Shown: positions 1-12,056, numbered from the stretch's first letter. The stretch: DNA of 64,000 nt from Panagrolaimus kolymaensis (GCA_028622995.1 JAJQJQ010000054.1:1364001-1428000); one strand, 5' to 3'. The notes: generated by a model from the sequence alone, not told the origin. Program-made: numbers and translations.

Positions 1-692
1 TTAATAATTGTTGATTTTTTGTTTGTTATGTAAAGACTGAATAAATGGTTTATTTTATTGAATAAATGTGTAACAAGTACAAAGTTAAAAATAAAGCCTT
101 TCATGCATCTGTAAAATAAAGTTGTGTTTCTATAAACTTTTATTATTTTCCACAAACATGTATATGCAAAAAAATTTATTCAACCGAATCAATGATAAGA
201 ATTCACACATTTTTTTAAACCCCGAACTTCGGGACAAAAAGATAGCATTCGATGCTATTTGCTGCTGATACAAAGAAAAAAGCTTTTATTAGCTTCGTCG
301 AAGTTAAAATGGCGTTGTTGTTGCTTATTTTTTATGCTTCAAAAAAAGGAAATACATACATATAAAAAATCAAGTGTTCTTCTATTTTATTGTTTTTTAA
401 TGTTCTTTCTTTCCTTTTCTTTATTTCAGCGAATTTTTTTTACAACGCTCTTTTTTTCTGTTAGAATATTATATGTTGTTAAGAAGAGAGCAAGCATCAT
501 CACACGTTTAGTTTAATAATAAAAAAAACTATGTTATTTTGTTTGCACATTTTAAAAACCTTTTTTTTATGTGCATCGAAGATTTTTACTTTCTATTTTT
601 TTTAATTTAAAATTTAGTTAATCAAAGCTTCAAAATTTTAAGTTATTACTTTTGTTATTTTTTAGGAAGATTTTCTTGTTAGAAAAAAAAAT
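1..692. other. intergenic, tail of an upstream gene and two small hairpins
   Basis: No coding region is supported. AATAAA-like signals around 40-65 and 110 suggest the 3' end of a gene outside the window. Two short hairpins lie side by side at about 219-234 (CCCGAAcTTCGGG) and 242-258 (ATAGCATTCGATGCTAT). The tract ends in a TTTTTTAG acceptor at about 658-664, 29 nt before the next ATG, suitable for trans-splicing or a 5' UTR intron. Confidence 0.5.
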
Positions 693-1642
693 ATGGATGA
701 TGATGACGAACGCTGTGGAAGATGTGGAGGACCATATTCTCATAAACTTGAAAATTGTCCAGCAAAAGATTATTTTTGTCAACTTTGTAAACAAATTGGA
801 CATTATTTAGAATTTTGTAAATCTCCTTCTCCTGAACTATTATTATTACCCGCATCATCTAATCCAAAAAGTGGCTCAAGTAAAGATAAAAGCTTCCAAC
901 GAGGAGGCGACGATGTTGGTTGCAGATGTTGTGGGAATACACATGCATATGGAAATAATTGTTTAGCAAAAAATTCAAAATGTGATAAATGTAAAAAATA
1001 TGGACATTTCGGGCATCTCTGTTTAAATTCAAAATTAACAACAAAAATGGTGATCTCAAATTCCGAGCAACAACAACAAAACATTGAAAATGGAAAAGCA
1101 GCTTCTTGGTCAGCTGCTGTTGTTGCTAAAAACCCAAATAAATGGATTAATAAAAGCAGCAATAATTCCATCGGTTCAAACAACAAAATTATCGTTTCAT
1201 CAAAAAATTCAAAATGTAAAAAATGTAATACCTCCCATAAATTTGGTGAATGTCCAGCTGAAAACTCTTTATGCTCAACATGTAAAAAAGTTGGAAATTT
1301 TAAAGAATATTGTATTTTCAAAAATGCATCAGAAAATAATATTAAAAATGATTGTTGTGGACAATGCGGCGGTGAATCACATGTTGGTGGCTCTTCGTTA
1401 TGTCCCGCCAAAAATGAATATTGTAAAAATTGCCATTTTCAAGGCCATTTTACTCAATGCTGTCACCAACCAACTCCAGAAAAAATTGGTATGTAAAAAA
1501 GTTTTTGTAAATTGAAAAAAAAAGAAATTTTTTAGAGGATTGGAAAACTGAAGAATACAATGCCATTTGTCGATATATTTTCTCAACCATCAAAAAAGAA
1601 TATAATCGGAATGTTTGTGGAACCAGTGGATCCACAATATAA
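693..1642 (+). CDS. CCHC zinc-knuckle protein (Gag-like)
   Basis: Two exons, 693..1488 and 1536..1642, encode 300 aa. The 47-nt intron (GTATGT..TTTTTTAG) splits a codon and restores frame into a short tail ending at TAA 1640-1642. The protein is four tandem pairs of zinc knuckles, eight in all. The first pair is CX2CX5HX4C then CX2CX4HX4C with a CPA spacer, the pattern of nucleocapsid knuckles in nematode LTR retroelement Gag. One knuckle has His replaced by Asn (CSTCKKVGNFKEYC). Ser/Asn/Gln-rich linkers separate the pairs. The role is probably nucleic-acid binding. No protease, reverse transcriptase or LTR is visible nearby, so this may be a domesticated Gag fragment or a cellular gene of the same design. 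The exon structure is well supported; function is family-level only. Confidence 0.72.
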
Positions 1643-2681
1643 ATAAACTTTGTGAAATTAAAAATTATCGTATAAAAATTGCATATTAGTAGGATAGCAA
1701 TCTTTCATTCAAAATAACAGAAACAATTTTTTTTCTCAAGCTTTGCTCTCATTATTGCATTTTTTGATTTCATGATATTTAGCCAAGAAAAAGAAGCATC
1801 ACTCGTTTTTATCTTTCATTCAGTTGTTTTAGCTTGATTTTTGTGCTTCTTCGTTTCGGATAGGTGGCTATAGTTTGTTTAGCTTTTTGCTTTATTTTGT
1901 GATCGTGATTTTTTTCGTGTTTCTCCCTTGTTTATAATCGTTAGCGTGCATATATTTTAGATTGCAAATTTCACCATCAAAAAGAAAAGAAAGAAGAAAA
2001 AAGAAAAAAGAAAGAAAATAAGAAAGGAAAAGAAGAAGAAAATAAAGCATTTGTAGCTTAAAAAGAAAATAAAGCATTTATAGCTTATGAAAAAATAAAA
2101 GCGTTTATAGCTTAAAAAGAAAAATGAAAGACAGTCAAGTGCTGTTGTGGTATGTTTTTTAACTGTTTGGTATTGCCGGTGTAGTCGTTGTGTTATTATT
2201 TAGTGAGATTCGATCCCTAAATCTTGTTATCGATAGTTGTGACATTTTCCCTTTCTCCCACCATTGCTTATAGCGATCTAAGACTTTTTATTAATAGAAA
2301 CAAAATAAGAAATTTTATGATTTATTATAAGAACGAACAAAAACAATTTTAATAATAATAAACGAAACGAAACAAAAACAAAAACGATGGAGAAAAGAGT
2401 CGGTGTAATTTAGGAGTGACACACGGCACCTTGTTTTTTTTAATCAAAAAAAAAGCTAAAAACTTGAAGATGTTTGAGATTGAAGTTGCATAGTTATAGT
2501 TGAGAAAAGACCATGAGATATTTTGAGAATTGACAGGAGATTAACGACAACGCATTGAAGAACCTCAACAGATATTAGGACCAAAAGATATTGAAATGAA
2601 ATATGAGTTGAGCAAAAGATTGTTCAAGAAGCTGAAGATTAACGACACGCAAGTGAAGAACCTTGACAGCTTGGCGATAGT
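1643..2681. other. intergenic with purine-rich tract
   Basis: No gene is seen. A long A/G-rich run spans about 1975-2120. Two imperfect ~34-bp direct copies of a motif starting AGATTAACGAC lie at about 2538 and 2636, just past the stop of the minus-strand Helitron gene, so this is where its 3' terminus should be. I could not find a convincing CTRR end with a subterminal hairpin. Confidence 0.4.
2034..2114. repeat. 27-bp tandem repeat, three copies
   Basis: Three consecutive imperfect units of about 27 bp each end in TAGCTTA, at 2060, 2087 and 2114, with core AATAAAGCATTTATAGCTTA. They are embedded in an A/G-rich tract. Confidence 0.7.
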
Positions 2682-5600
2682 TTATTGCCGATTTACTTGT
2701 TGATTCATAGCAGCGATAACTTCTTTGAAGACGATGTTGGTAGTATGAGGAACTTTCTTACCATTTACGGTTGCAGTGTTTTCATTGCTCACGAAAATTT
2801 TGATATCTTGACGACGTCGTACACGACTAACAGCAACATAGCATTGACCATGAGAAAATGATGGAGTGTTGAAGATGACACCAACCTTGCTTAAAGTTTG
2901 ACCTTGAGATTTGTTGATTGTCATTGCAAAGGCAGGACGAATAGGAAGTTGATACCTTGTAAATTCAGGCAATGAGTCATCAGATTTGTCAGAAAAGTTG
3001 TTCGGCATAGCAACGATTGGAACCAATTGACCTTTTGAGCTTCCAGTGATGATACGACAGCCAATGTAATTTGCACCCATATTTTCAACAACCATGCGTG
3101 TTCCATTGCAAAGACCAAGGCGAATATCCAAGTTCCTTGTGAGCATCACAACACTGCCAACCTTGAGACGAATAATATTTGTTGGAATTGATGAGTGTTC
3201 AAATCTTGATAGTTCTTCAGCATCGTAGTTGTCACGTAGAAATTCATCTTCAGGATAAGCAGTATTGGACATGATATTGACAGAAGTAAATTCTTTGTGG
3301 TCACCTGGCAGCATTGAGATGATACGTTCATTGAGGTCTTTCACTGTATCGTTGAGAGGAGCCATAAGGACAGCTTCAGAGACATATTCAAGGTATTCAG
3401 CAGATTTTGGATCATCGAATAATTTAGCTGGATATACGAAATTCAAGACGGAATTTTGATCATAACAAACAATATCATCAGGTAGTTGAATCTTTGAAGG
3501 ACCAAAAGAACACTGAACACGACCATGACCAACATCACTTAACCATGCGGAATACGAAGGATCATTAGCAGCTCGAACATTAGTTGTCAATGAGTAAATT
3601 TTGAAATTTTCTTTGAAGAGAGGAGAGCATAACAAAGAAGCTTCATATGATGATCGAGCAGTTTCATGACGCATTACAGGTAGGAGTTGTTTGAAGTCAC
3701 CACCAAGAACAACAGTTTTATTTCCAAATTTGGAATGATGTTCGTCGATACCAACCAAGTTCCTTATCAAAGTAGCGACATGTTGCAGGACAGATTTATG
3801 TTGCATTGGACTTTCATCCCAAATAATTAGATCAGCTTCAATGATTAGTCGAGCAAGTGGATCATTTGGAGCAATGTTGGGCTCTTGATGGATGTCCAAA
3901 GGAATTCGAAATGCAGAATGAGCAGTTGTACCACCATCAAGAAGAATAGCAGCAATTCCAGTTGAAGCCACAGCAATAACTTTCTTTCCCATAGCACGAA
4001 ACCTTCGAATCATTGTATTGTAGACGAATGTTTTTCCGGTACCACCACTACCTTGTAAGAAGAAGAGACGCTCACGGTTACGATCAGATGGATTAAAAAG
4101 AGCTTGTTCCACTTTATCAACAAAAGCACGTTGTTCAGTGTTCAAGTTGTCATAGTCTTCAGTACCATCGTTAGAATCAGGAGGAAAAGCATCATTGATA
4201 GCATCCATCAAGTCATCTTCAGAAACATCAGGAAGATGGAAATCAGCAGTGGTTTTTTGATGATGGAAGAGAATCGAAGCAATATGAGCAAGAGCACGTT
4301 GAATTCTAATTTCTTTTGAGATATTAGCATTACGATCGATTAACAAATCACAGTACTTTTCCCATAAAGCAGCAGCATCAGCAGGTTCGTTATACACCAA
4401 AAGAAGAGCAAATACAACACGGCATTGGCGAGGCATGAATTCTTTCGTAATTTCATCCATCGTTGTATAGCAGATGGTATCATCGATGTAAAGGTTTCGA
4501 GCAACAGCAGCAGCACGATAAGTTGGAAACACTTCTCCATTGAAAGTTCGAATGGCTTCATAATTTCGAGGACCTTTGACATGTTTGAGAAGTTCACGCA
4601 TGCAGTAGAGTTCCACATCACTTGGATAAATAGTACGGAGACGGCCAACAACTTTTCGATCACGAACACGTCGATTCCATTTCTTGTTCTTGATATCCCA
4701 TGTGTAATATTCGTTTACTTGATGATAGTATAAGTTTATGGAGCGAGTTGAAAGATCAGCAGCAGTGTAAACATTTGGATTTGCAGCAATTTCAGCAAGT
4801 TCTTGATTAACTAAATTGAAAAAAGCAGTAAGCCTTGAGACAGCTCGCGCTTCGGTTTCGGCACCACTATTTTCAGTTAAGTTCTTCAATCGTTCTTCAG
4901 TGTCTTCAGGATTGAATACCACGTTGTGATTATCTTCAAGATGGACTTCATGTTCTTTAATTGAATGAGAGCATCGAGTTGTGAACATAGATAAGAGACT
5001 TTCCACAGCTTCAGCAGCACCAACGCATCTCATCTTTCGGAATTGGACGATTTCGTTATAGTCAACCACGTTGTTATTTTGAGTTGAATTCTTCATTTCA
5101 CGAACAGAGACGAAGGCTTGATCATTTCCTTTGAAGATGTACTTGTACAAATATTTGATGCATTTGATACCTCCACAGTGTTCAATGTTGATATGCGAAT
5201 TGTATTTCAATAGCAAGTAACGATTATGTGCGATGATGTATTGATTTGTAATAGGAACATTACGACGTTTACCATTAGCACCAACTTCAACAGCTCTACC
5301 ATCATCTGGACGTTTCAATTGAGCATAACCATCGAGACGCATAATAGTTTCTTCAGTATAAGGCTTTGGGAAGTCCTTTCCACAAATGCCTGGTTGTTTG
5401 CCATTTCCACAGACAGCTTTACATCTTTTAGGATCATGAACCATAAGAGTCATCACAGTATCATAGTAGCGTCGTTGATAGTCAGCATCGTAAGAAAGAT
5501 CAGTGTCATCAGGTTTGATAGGAATTTGAGCAGAGATCAAATCATCGACTTCTTCTGGATTGTTGTACTTGTAATCAGCTTCCATGATGAGGAGCATATG

Positions 5601-8600
5601 AAGATGAGGCATTCCACGTTTTTGATGTTCCAGAGAGACAGAATAAGCTTTAACTTTACCAAGAGTATTCTTTTTCAAGACGTCTTCAAGAAATTGCTTT
5701 GCTTTTAAATTGAATACACGACAGATGAGATCAGGTCGATCAATCCAAGTTTCAGCTGGTTGGTTGTTATCGCCACGTCGAAGATTTTCCGTGATTTCTC
5801 TCCACTTTGGGTTTCCAGTAAATGTTACGAAGAGCGAAGGCATACCATGACGATTACAAAGAGCAATGTTGTCCTTGAACTTTTCTTGCATATAACGATT
5901 GCCACCACGAAAATTCTTGTTGAGCATCACGATTTTACCAAGCGTTTTACCACGAAGTTGTTCATCGCGATCAATCCTTGCTTGAAGAGCATCACGAAGT
6001 CGGCTGCATTGTTCATATCGCTTTTGCTTTGATGGATCAGATTCAATTTGTTCCAACTTATCAAGACGTTGACGAAGCACATTGAGATGACCATTGATGA
6101 TGAAGATTTGGCTGAGAGTTTTTTGGCCAGTTACAGGATTGAAGTTGTTCTTTTGTTCATCTGTACGATCATACAATAACGAAGTGTAGTGTTGCTTCAT
6201 TGAAACGTTTTCATACTTCTTCGAAATTGGCAATTCATCATCATCATCAAGTTCTTCAGCTTCAGAATCACTTCGAAATTCAGGATCACTTCCAACATCT
6301 TCAGCAGTAAGAAATCGAGTAGCAGGATCAAGTTTTTTGAGATTAGGATGCCATCCTTCTTGACCAAATACGAAAATGAGAGGATAAGCAGCGGCATCAG
6401 CAAATGAGTCGAAATGAGGAACATAACGGATACTGTTGCTTCCATCTTTGGAAATTCCAAACCATAAGCCTTTTGGAGGAGCATCAAGATCAATTGAGCG
6501 ATAAATGGCGAAAACTTGTCCTTGAACAGTAGGAAGATTTAGACGTCCTGGATGAGTATGTTGATCATTTCCGCTTTCCCAAACCAAATAGAATTTTCGG
6601 AGTTCAGTTCCTTCAGCAAAACATTTAGCTTCTTCATCAGCAAGTATTTCTCTCATGTTTTTCAACATATCAGCAAGAGGATGATATTGACGGAGCATAG
6701 CTTCTAACAATCCAATAAGATCCTTGTTCTTTGCGGCATCATCAGCTTTGAAGTGCAATTTTTTAACAGCATCAGATAGTCGATTGTTGAGAGCTTGTTC
6801 AGAATCGATACAGTAGTTTTGAGCAAATGAAGGAGCTTCACCATCCATCGGTACCAAATCACCTGCATTATGACGGAGTTCACCCTCGATCTTGAAAGCA
6901 TCAGCATGTCGAGTAACCTTAGCTTGTGTTGAAACCATTGCCATTAAACTATTGAATTGTTTAGGATGAGTCCAGTATTCACGGAAGGAAGCAATTTGTT
7001 CAAATCGAGCAGGCATCGGAGGAATATCAGGACATGGAACAGCACCTTTAGCACAACAACCGCTCAAAGATTCACAACGGAAGAGGAAAGCAAGACAATA
7101 AAGACATCTTTTATCCATCGGACCAAGATAATGTTCATCAGGATTGATTTCAGAACTATTCAGTCCAACAGGTATGAGACGAAGTAGATGAGATTTGATT
7201 CTGGATATCATCTTTTCATAATACAGTCTTCTTGTGTTATCAGTTCTTGGTATAACTCTTTGAGATCTTCTTAGAGGTACAGATGGTTGAGGTGTCGATG
7301 ATGGTGAAGCTTGTACATGTTGAATCAAATCATTCTCAGCTGGAAGTTCAAGTTGAGATGCATCAATAAGTGGAAGTGGTTGGTTCAGTTGTCTTTCGAA
7401 AGCTGTAGGTAACCATGTATCAAGATTAGTACGATGCCATTCATCTTTGTCTTTATTCAACTCATATAGCATGTTCAACAAATACTGCATACGATATCTT
7501 TCAGTGGCTATGTTTAGACGATGATCAAATTTCATTGAGTAGCCGTGGAATGCGAGATTTTCAGCGATTAGAAGTTTATGAGGTCCACAATTAAAACCAT
7601 CCCGTTGAAAATCAAAAGTTGAAGTGTCAGCTCTTCGAGGTACCATGTGGTGATCAATGATTTCAGCAGCTTTGAGTTCTTCAATAATGGATGTACATAG
7701 AGCAAGTTCGTCAGCATAGATTTCTCCAGAAGTAGCAGCAGATTCAAGAGTGTCATAGTAATCAGCATGACCAAGCAACACATGAATAGCGAGAAGAGTC
7801 CAATGATTTCCATTCATAACGTTGAGAGGACACAAAATAAGTTCAGGACTTTCAGGATATACGAAGAGGAAGTTTTTGATGTTTACATTGACGTTGTTAG
7901 CATGCGAATGGACAAAAAGAGAATCCAACACAGCGATTCTTATAAATGTACCGAAACGAACAGCATGTCCAGCCATAGCACCAAGAAATGCAAGCATCTT
8001 CACGTCGTTAAACCATTCTTTCCTATCACGTTGATAATCACTTTGAATTCGGACATGATGAAAAGGAAGGCGTTCATAATCAGGAGGTTCAATGAAAGCA
8101 TTGTCATCATCAAGCATAAGAGAATCATCATGTTCATGAGCAGATTCAGCACCTTCTTCGTTAACAGTTGAGATTTGGGAATGAAGTACCTGAAAAATAA
8201 ATGAATAAAGAGATATTGAAAGAAAAGGCATTGCAAAATAAAAGGATTGACTAAAGATTCAAAGAAAAAACATACGATGTCATGTTCAGAAAGCTGTTCA
8301 CATTCATCGTTATCAAATTCCATTGCATCGGCTTCTTTAGCACCTTCTTTGTAAACAGTTGAGATTTGTGATTTATGAACCTTAAAATAAATGAAGTAAG
8401 ACATTGAACGAAAAGGCATTTCAAGTAAAGGGTTGAATAAAAATTCAAAGAAAAAACATACGATATCATGTTCAGAAAGCTGTTCACATTCATCGTTATC
8501 AAATTCCATTGCATCGGCTTCTTTAGCACCTTCTTTGTAAACAGTTGAGATTTGTGATTTATGAACCTTAAAATAAATGAAGTAAGACATTGAACGAAAA

Positions 8601-9360
8601 AGCATTTCAAGTAAAGGGTTGAATAAAAATTCAAAGAAAAAACATACGATATCATGTTCAGAAAGCTGTTCACATTCATCGTTATCAAATTCCATTGCAT
8701 CGGCTTCTTTAGCACCTTCTTTGTAAACAGTTGAGATTTGTGATTTATGAACCTTAAAATAAATGAAGTAAGACATTGAACGAAAAGGCATTTCAAGTAA
8801 AGGTTTGAATAAAAATCCAAAGAAAAAACATACGATATCATGTTGAGATAGATGTTCACATTCATCGTTATCATCCAATTTGTAAGCATTAGTAGCTTTA
8901 TGTTCGGTATCAGCAAGAGCATAACGTTTAGCATGAGGTTCAAGTTCATCGTCAGTAGCTTTTCGTTTTCCAGCAACATGTCGAGTATTTGATGTAGTTG
9001 TCGGATCAAGTTCGTGATCAGTAGATTGAAAAAATCGTGAATCCTGAAAAATAATAATATAAAGCAATTAAAAAAAAAGAATCTTGAGGAAAAGCACCTC
9101 TAGCAAAAGTTAATAAAAACAAAAACCTAAGATAAAGCAACTTAAGGCTATCTGTAAGAGCTTTGACAAAAAACAAATAACAATAAAACAATGCTTACGT
9201 TTTCGTGTTCAAGTTGTGGAGCAGATGATGAAGTTGCAGGATCATAACTTGAATGAGTTGATTGAGCAGCAGCTATTTGTGATTTAGCTTTTTCATGATT
9301 TTCTTTATCAACAGCACGTTTCTTTTTTGCTTTCGTAGTACTGGATTGCTTCTTTGGCAT
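2682..9360 (-). CDS. Helitron Rep/helicase with N-terminal Ulp1-type protease
   Basis: Six exons give 2064 aa: 9199..9360, 8834..9043, 8648..8752, 8462..8566, 8276..8380, 2682..8189; all junctions are phase 0. The ATG at 9360 follows a TTTCAG acceptor. Domains in order: a Lys-rich N terminus; acidic repeats from exons 3-5; a C48/Ulp1-like protease near residues 300-450, with His in GNHW, Asp in YYDTL and Gln/Cys in FQRDGFNCGPH; a Helitron_like_N/Rep region with the HUH signature MPHLHMLL (DNA about 5590-5612) and tyrosine motif KYLYKYIFKG (about 5130-5160); and a Pif1-type helicase with Walker A GSGGTGKT (about 4035-4060), Walker B IIWDE, GGDFKQLLPV, and C-terminal TINKSQGQT and YVAVSRVR. Known for the family: rolling-circle transposition, with Rep nicking and joining and the helicase unwinding. 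The long last exon is fully open with all hallmarks intact, so the copy may be recent. Confidence 0.92.
2682..9360 (-). mobile_element. autonomous Helitron (coding body; termini not located)
   Basis: Defined only by the RepHel gene. Helitrons end in 5' TC and 3' CTRR with a subterminal hairpin and make no target duplication, so the ends cannot be fixed from one copy by eye. The 5' end should lie above 9360 and the 3' end below 2682. Confidence 0.7.
8276..8833 (-). repeat. three tandem 186-bp exon+intron units inside the Helitron gene
   Basis: Units are 8276-8461, 8462-8647 and 8648-8833. Each is a 105-nt exon (35 codons, beginning VHKSQISTVYKEG and ending SEHDI) plus an 81-nt intron (GTATG..TTTAAG). 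Copies are nearly identical, for example one A/G difference in the intron around 8420 versus 8601. Both parts are divisible by three and the intron is open in frame, so splicing and retention both keep the reading frame. The last exon starts with a diverged copy (VLHSQISTVNEEG), and exon 2 ends with a related NDECEHLSQHDI. Confidence 0.9.
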
Positions 9361-9569
9361 TATCGATGGTTGAATCTGAAATGAAGCGTTCTTTATGGCA
9401 GATCATAGCAAAAACATATAAAGGAAAAACACGAATCAATGAAAAACAAATATCAAGAAAAAGCTAATATCAAGTAAAAAACATCAACTCGAAGAAAAGT
9501 GTTTGATGAAAAAAATAGCGGCAGTCAAGCGCTTTCATCATTGCTCCGCTCTCTCAAAGCGAAAAATTC

Positions 9570-9790
9570 AGGGTGCAAAATTTTTTTTTGAAAATTTGTA
9601 AAATTTTGACCTCCAAAAACTCGCATTCATAGACTTTTTTTTTTCTCCAGTAGCTTTTATTGAAATTCTAAAAGGAAAATCGAAATCGTCATATATCGAT
9701 ACAGGTAATGTCCTAGTTTCAGCTATATTCCATAGGTTGGAAAAAAAGTTTTAGTCAAAAAACCTCATTTTTGGTCGAAAATTTTTTTAT
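9570..9790. repeat. diverged dispersed repeat, copy 1 (partial)
   Basis: Shares the order of motifs with copies 2 and 3: a CTCCAAAAA element, a stretch with AAAGGAAAATC followed by an ATATATC motif, then AAAAAGTTTTAGTCAAAAAACC. Similarity is moderate and was judged by eye. Confidence 0.5.
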
Positions 9791-10034
9791 GCTAATTTTT
9801 GATAATTGTTGACTATATAATGATCCCCATACTCTACGGATTCAGAATCTGTGAAAAAAATTAGGTTATATGAAGTTGGAAAAAGCAGGAAGGAAAATAG
9901 GCTCTTACTTTTTTGTGTAAAGAGAACCAGATGGATCCACATTAGATTAAGGGAGATAAAATTGGCATATAACATAAAAATAGACACAATTCTCTTTATT
10001 TTGATATTAAACTTCCATAGGGAGAATTATAAAA

Positions 10035-10051
10035 GGGGCGCTACGCGCCCC
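10035..10051. other. GC-rich hairpin
   Basis: A perfect 7-bp stem GGGGCGC/GCGCCCC with loop TAC, in an AT-rich setting. It resembles a Helitron 3' hairpin, but no CTRR follows on either strand. Confidence 0.6.
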
Positions 10052-10190
10052 TCGATGTGGTGATGTTGATCAATAAAAATCCACCAATGCCTTCTCATAA
10101 ATCCACCAAAATTAGTAAAAACATTCTTCGATACACTTAAAAATATACACCTATCGTATTTAATTGATCCTCTTAAAATTTTAAATAAGT

Positions 10191-10431
10191 TTAAAGGAAC
10201 ATAGGTTTTTGATGCCTTTTTGAAAAATTTCGATGACACGCAAACGAAAGTTGAAAAAATCGATACTGGGGCAGCGCGGGAAATTCAAAAAACTTTTTCC
10301 GTGCAACCTTTTTCATGAGCGTGTAATTTTTTTTTGAATTTGCCGCTCTGCCCCAGACTCATTTTTTCTAACTTTCGCTTGTGTGTCATCGAAATTTTTC
10401 AAAAAGGCATCAAAAACCTATGTTCCTTTAA
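10191..10431. mobile_element. 241-bp near-palindromic MITE bounded by TTAA
   Basis: Terminal inverted arms of about 100 nt begin TTAAAGGAACATAGG and end with the complement CCTATGTTCCTTTAA. Inner arms continue through CTGGGGCAG/CTGCCCCAG, and a loop of about 40 nt lies between them. TTAA at both edges fits a piggyBac-type target site, but TTAA is itself palindromic, so it could simply belong to the arms. No coding capacity. Confidence 0.75.
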
Positions 10432-10639
10432 TGGCTTTGACTTTATCGGGTTTTGAAAAACTTTGAAGGTTTTTGATACACATTTTAAAAGTTTGTGAGT
10501 CTTTTTCAAAAAACATTCGTAAATCATATTCCCATAGATACACGATTAAAAATACGCATTTCATGCAATAATTTGCTAATTTATGTAAACTTTCATGATA
10601 AATTTGCATAATTAAACATCCCAAAAATAATTAGTTCCT

Positions 10640-11270
10640 TGTTTAAAATGATTCACAAAAGAAACATCATTAATTTGATTCAAAAAAGGCAAAAAAATCC
10701 ACAATTAATGCAAAATTTTCAATAATTATGTATTTTAATAATCCCAATAATTTGCATTAATTATTTTAAAAATATTCCCCTCCATTTTATAGTTAAACAT
10801 ATTCATAATTTTTTATATCACCTCCAAGGATTCGAACTTTTTTCCATGCGCAAGTCGAACGCCTTCATCACCAAGCAAAATCGGCAAAGGAAGGCAAAAT
10901 GCATGTTGCGAAAAATTTTTGAACGAAAGTTTTGAAAAAATTTTTACACTCCAAAAATGAATTCAGAGAAGATTTAGAAATTCCCGGATCCTTTAATTGA
11001 CAATGTAAAAGGAAAATCATGTTCGTCAATTTATGCAATTTTGTGTACATAAATTTTATAGTTAAACATTTAATTGGAAAAAAAGTTTTAGTCAAAATAC
11101 ATGAAAAAACGTACTATTAACTAATGTAAAGGTTGAAAGACATAAAATAATCATTTTTAACCCTTATAAATGGTATTAGAACATATAAATATATAAACTT
11201 TTCGAATAATGAAGGAAGGGAAGCACCCCCTTGGATTTCTATGTAATGGGAATATTGTAATTATTCAAGG
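10640..11270. repeat. diverged dispersed repeat, copy 2
   Basis: Direct counterpart of 12160-12790. Both carry, in order, ATTTTATAGTTAAACATATTC, AAGGA-TCGAACTTTTTTCC, a GCAAAGGAAGG motif, AGAAATTCCC, ACTATTAACTAATG, and ATAAATGGTATTAGAACATA followed by a GGGAGGCACC-like motif. Spacing between copies is about 1.52 kb. Confidence 0.7.
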
Positions 11271-11309
11271 TATATTGCGCAAAAGAAAACCCATACAAAA
11301 TTCTTAGAC

Positions 11310-12056
11310 TAAAGGAAAATTAAGCAAAAAACCAAAAATGTAAAATAAAATGACTGAAAGTGAAGCAACCGCCGCCGCAGCATTGATAGAAATCGATAAT
11401 AACTAAATTAAAAAAATCGTCGGTAAGCTGGCAGCATTGCGAAAAAAAGGAAAGACGATAGAAGCAAAAAGAATATTCTTCTTTTTTTTCGCGCCATAAA
11501 TTAGTCATAAATTTCAAAGATTTTTTAAATAATTGTTGAAGTTAATAAGTATTTGAGATATTTTTAAGAATATTTGAAATATGCAAAAAAGGAAGAAGCA
11601 TAAAAGAGAAATAAAAACATGATATTTTTTGTATTTTTATTTGTAAATTATTTCAATCTTTATGAGAAATAGAGAAAACTTAAGATCCAAAAAAATTTTT
11701 AGATTAGAGGGAAAAAAAATTAAATCAAAAAACCGAATATGTAAAATATAATGCCTGATTGAAAATGAAGCAACCACCGCCAAAATTTAAGGAATCAATA
11801 AAATAAAATATATAAAAAAATCGTCGGCTAGCTGGTTGCAATGCGCAAAAAAAGAGAAAGAAGAAAATAATCGGGCATTTTTTGTGTTTATAGCAAAACA
11901 GAAGAAAAAAGTAAGAGAGAAAAAAGCGCGCAATGCTTCATTCTTTTTGAAAACAAAAAAAATGATGCAATATTTTAGAAAGAGAAAAAAAAGGTGAAAA
12001 AAATATATCGTTAGCGAAAGCAACCGCCGCCTTCGGCGGCGGTTGCTGTCGCCTAA
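11310..12056. repeat. short direct repeats ending in a 46-nt GC-rich hairpin
   Basis: Two diverged copies (about 11310-11470 and 11700-11870) share AAACC..ATGTAAAAT, AAGCAACCRCCGCC, AAAAAAATCGTCGG and GCAATGCG-like motifs. A third AAGCAACCGCCGCC opens a hairpin at 12011-12056: a perfect 13-bp stem (12019-12031 with 12035-12047, loop TTC) extended outward by TTAGCGA/TCGCCTAA with one bulge. Confidence 0.65.

Noticed and set aside
259..516. Small plus-strand frame near the left edge
   Set aside because: Low-complexity Phe/Leu/Lys composition, no acceptor context and no similarity.
8000..9067. One continuous 355-codon minus-strand frame covering the 186-bp repeats
   Set aside because: It runs through four introns with good GTATG and TTTAAG/TTTCAG borders and then enters the wrong frame of the Helitron gene. 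Splicing restores the frame at every junction.
10035..10051. GC hairpin as Helitron terminus
   Set aside because: No CTRR within a few bases on either strand; left as an unassigned hairpin.
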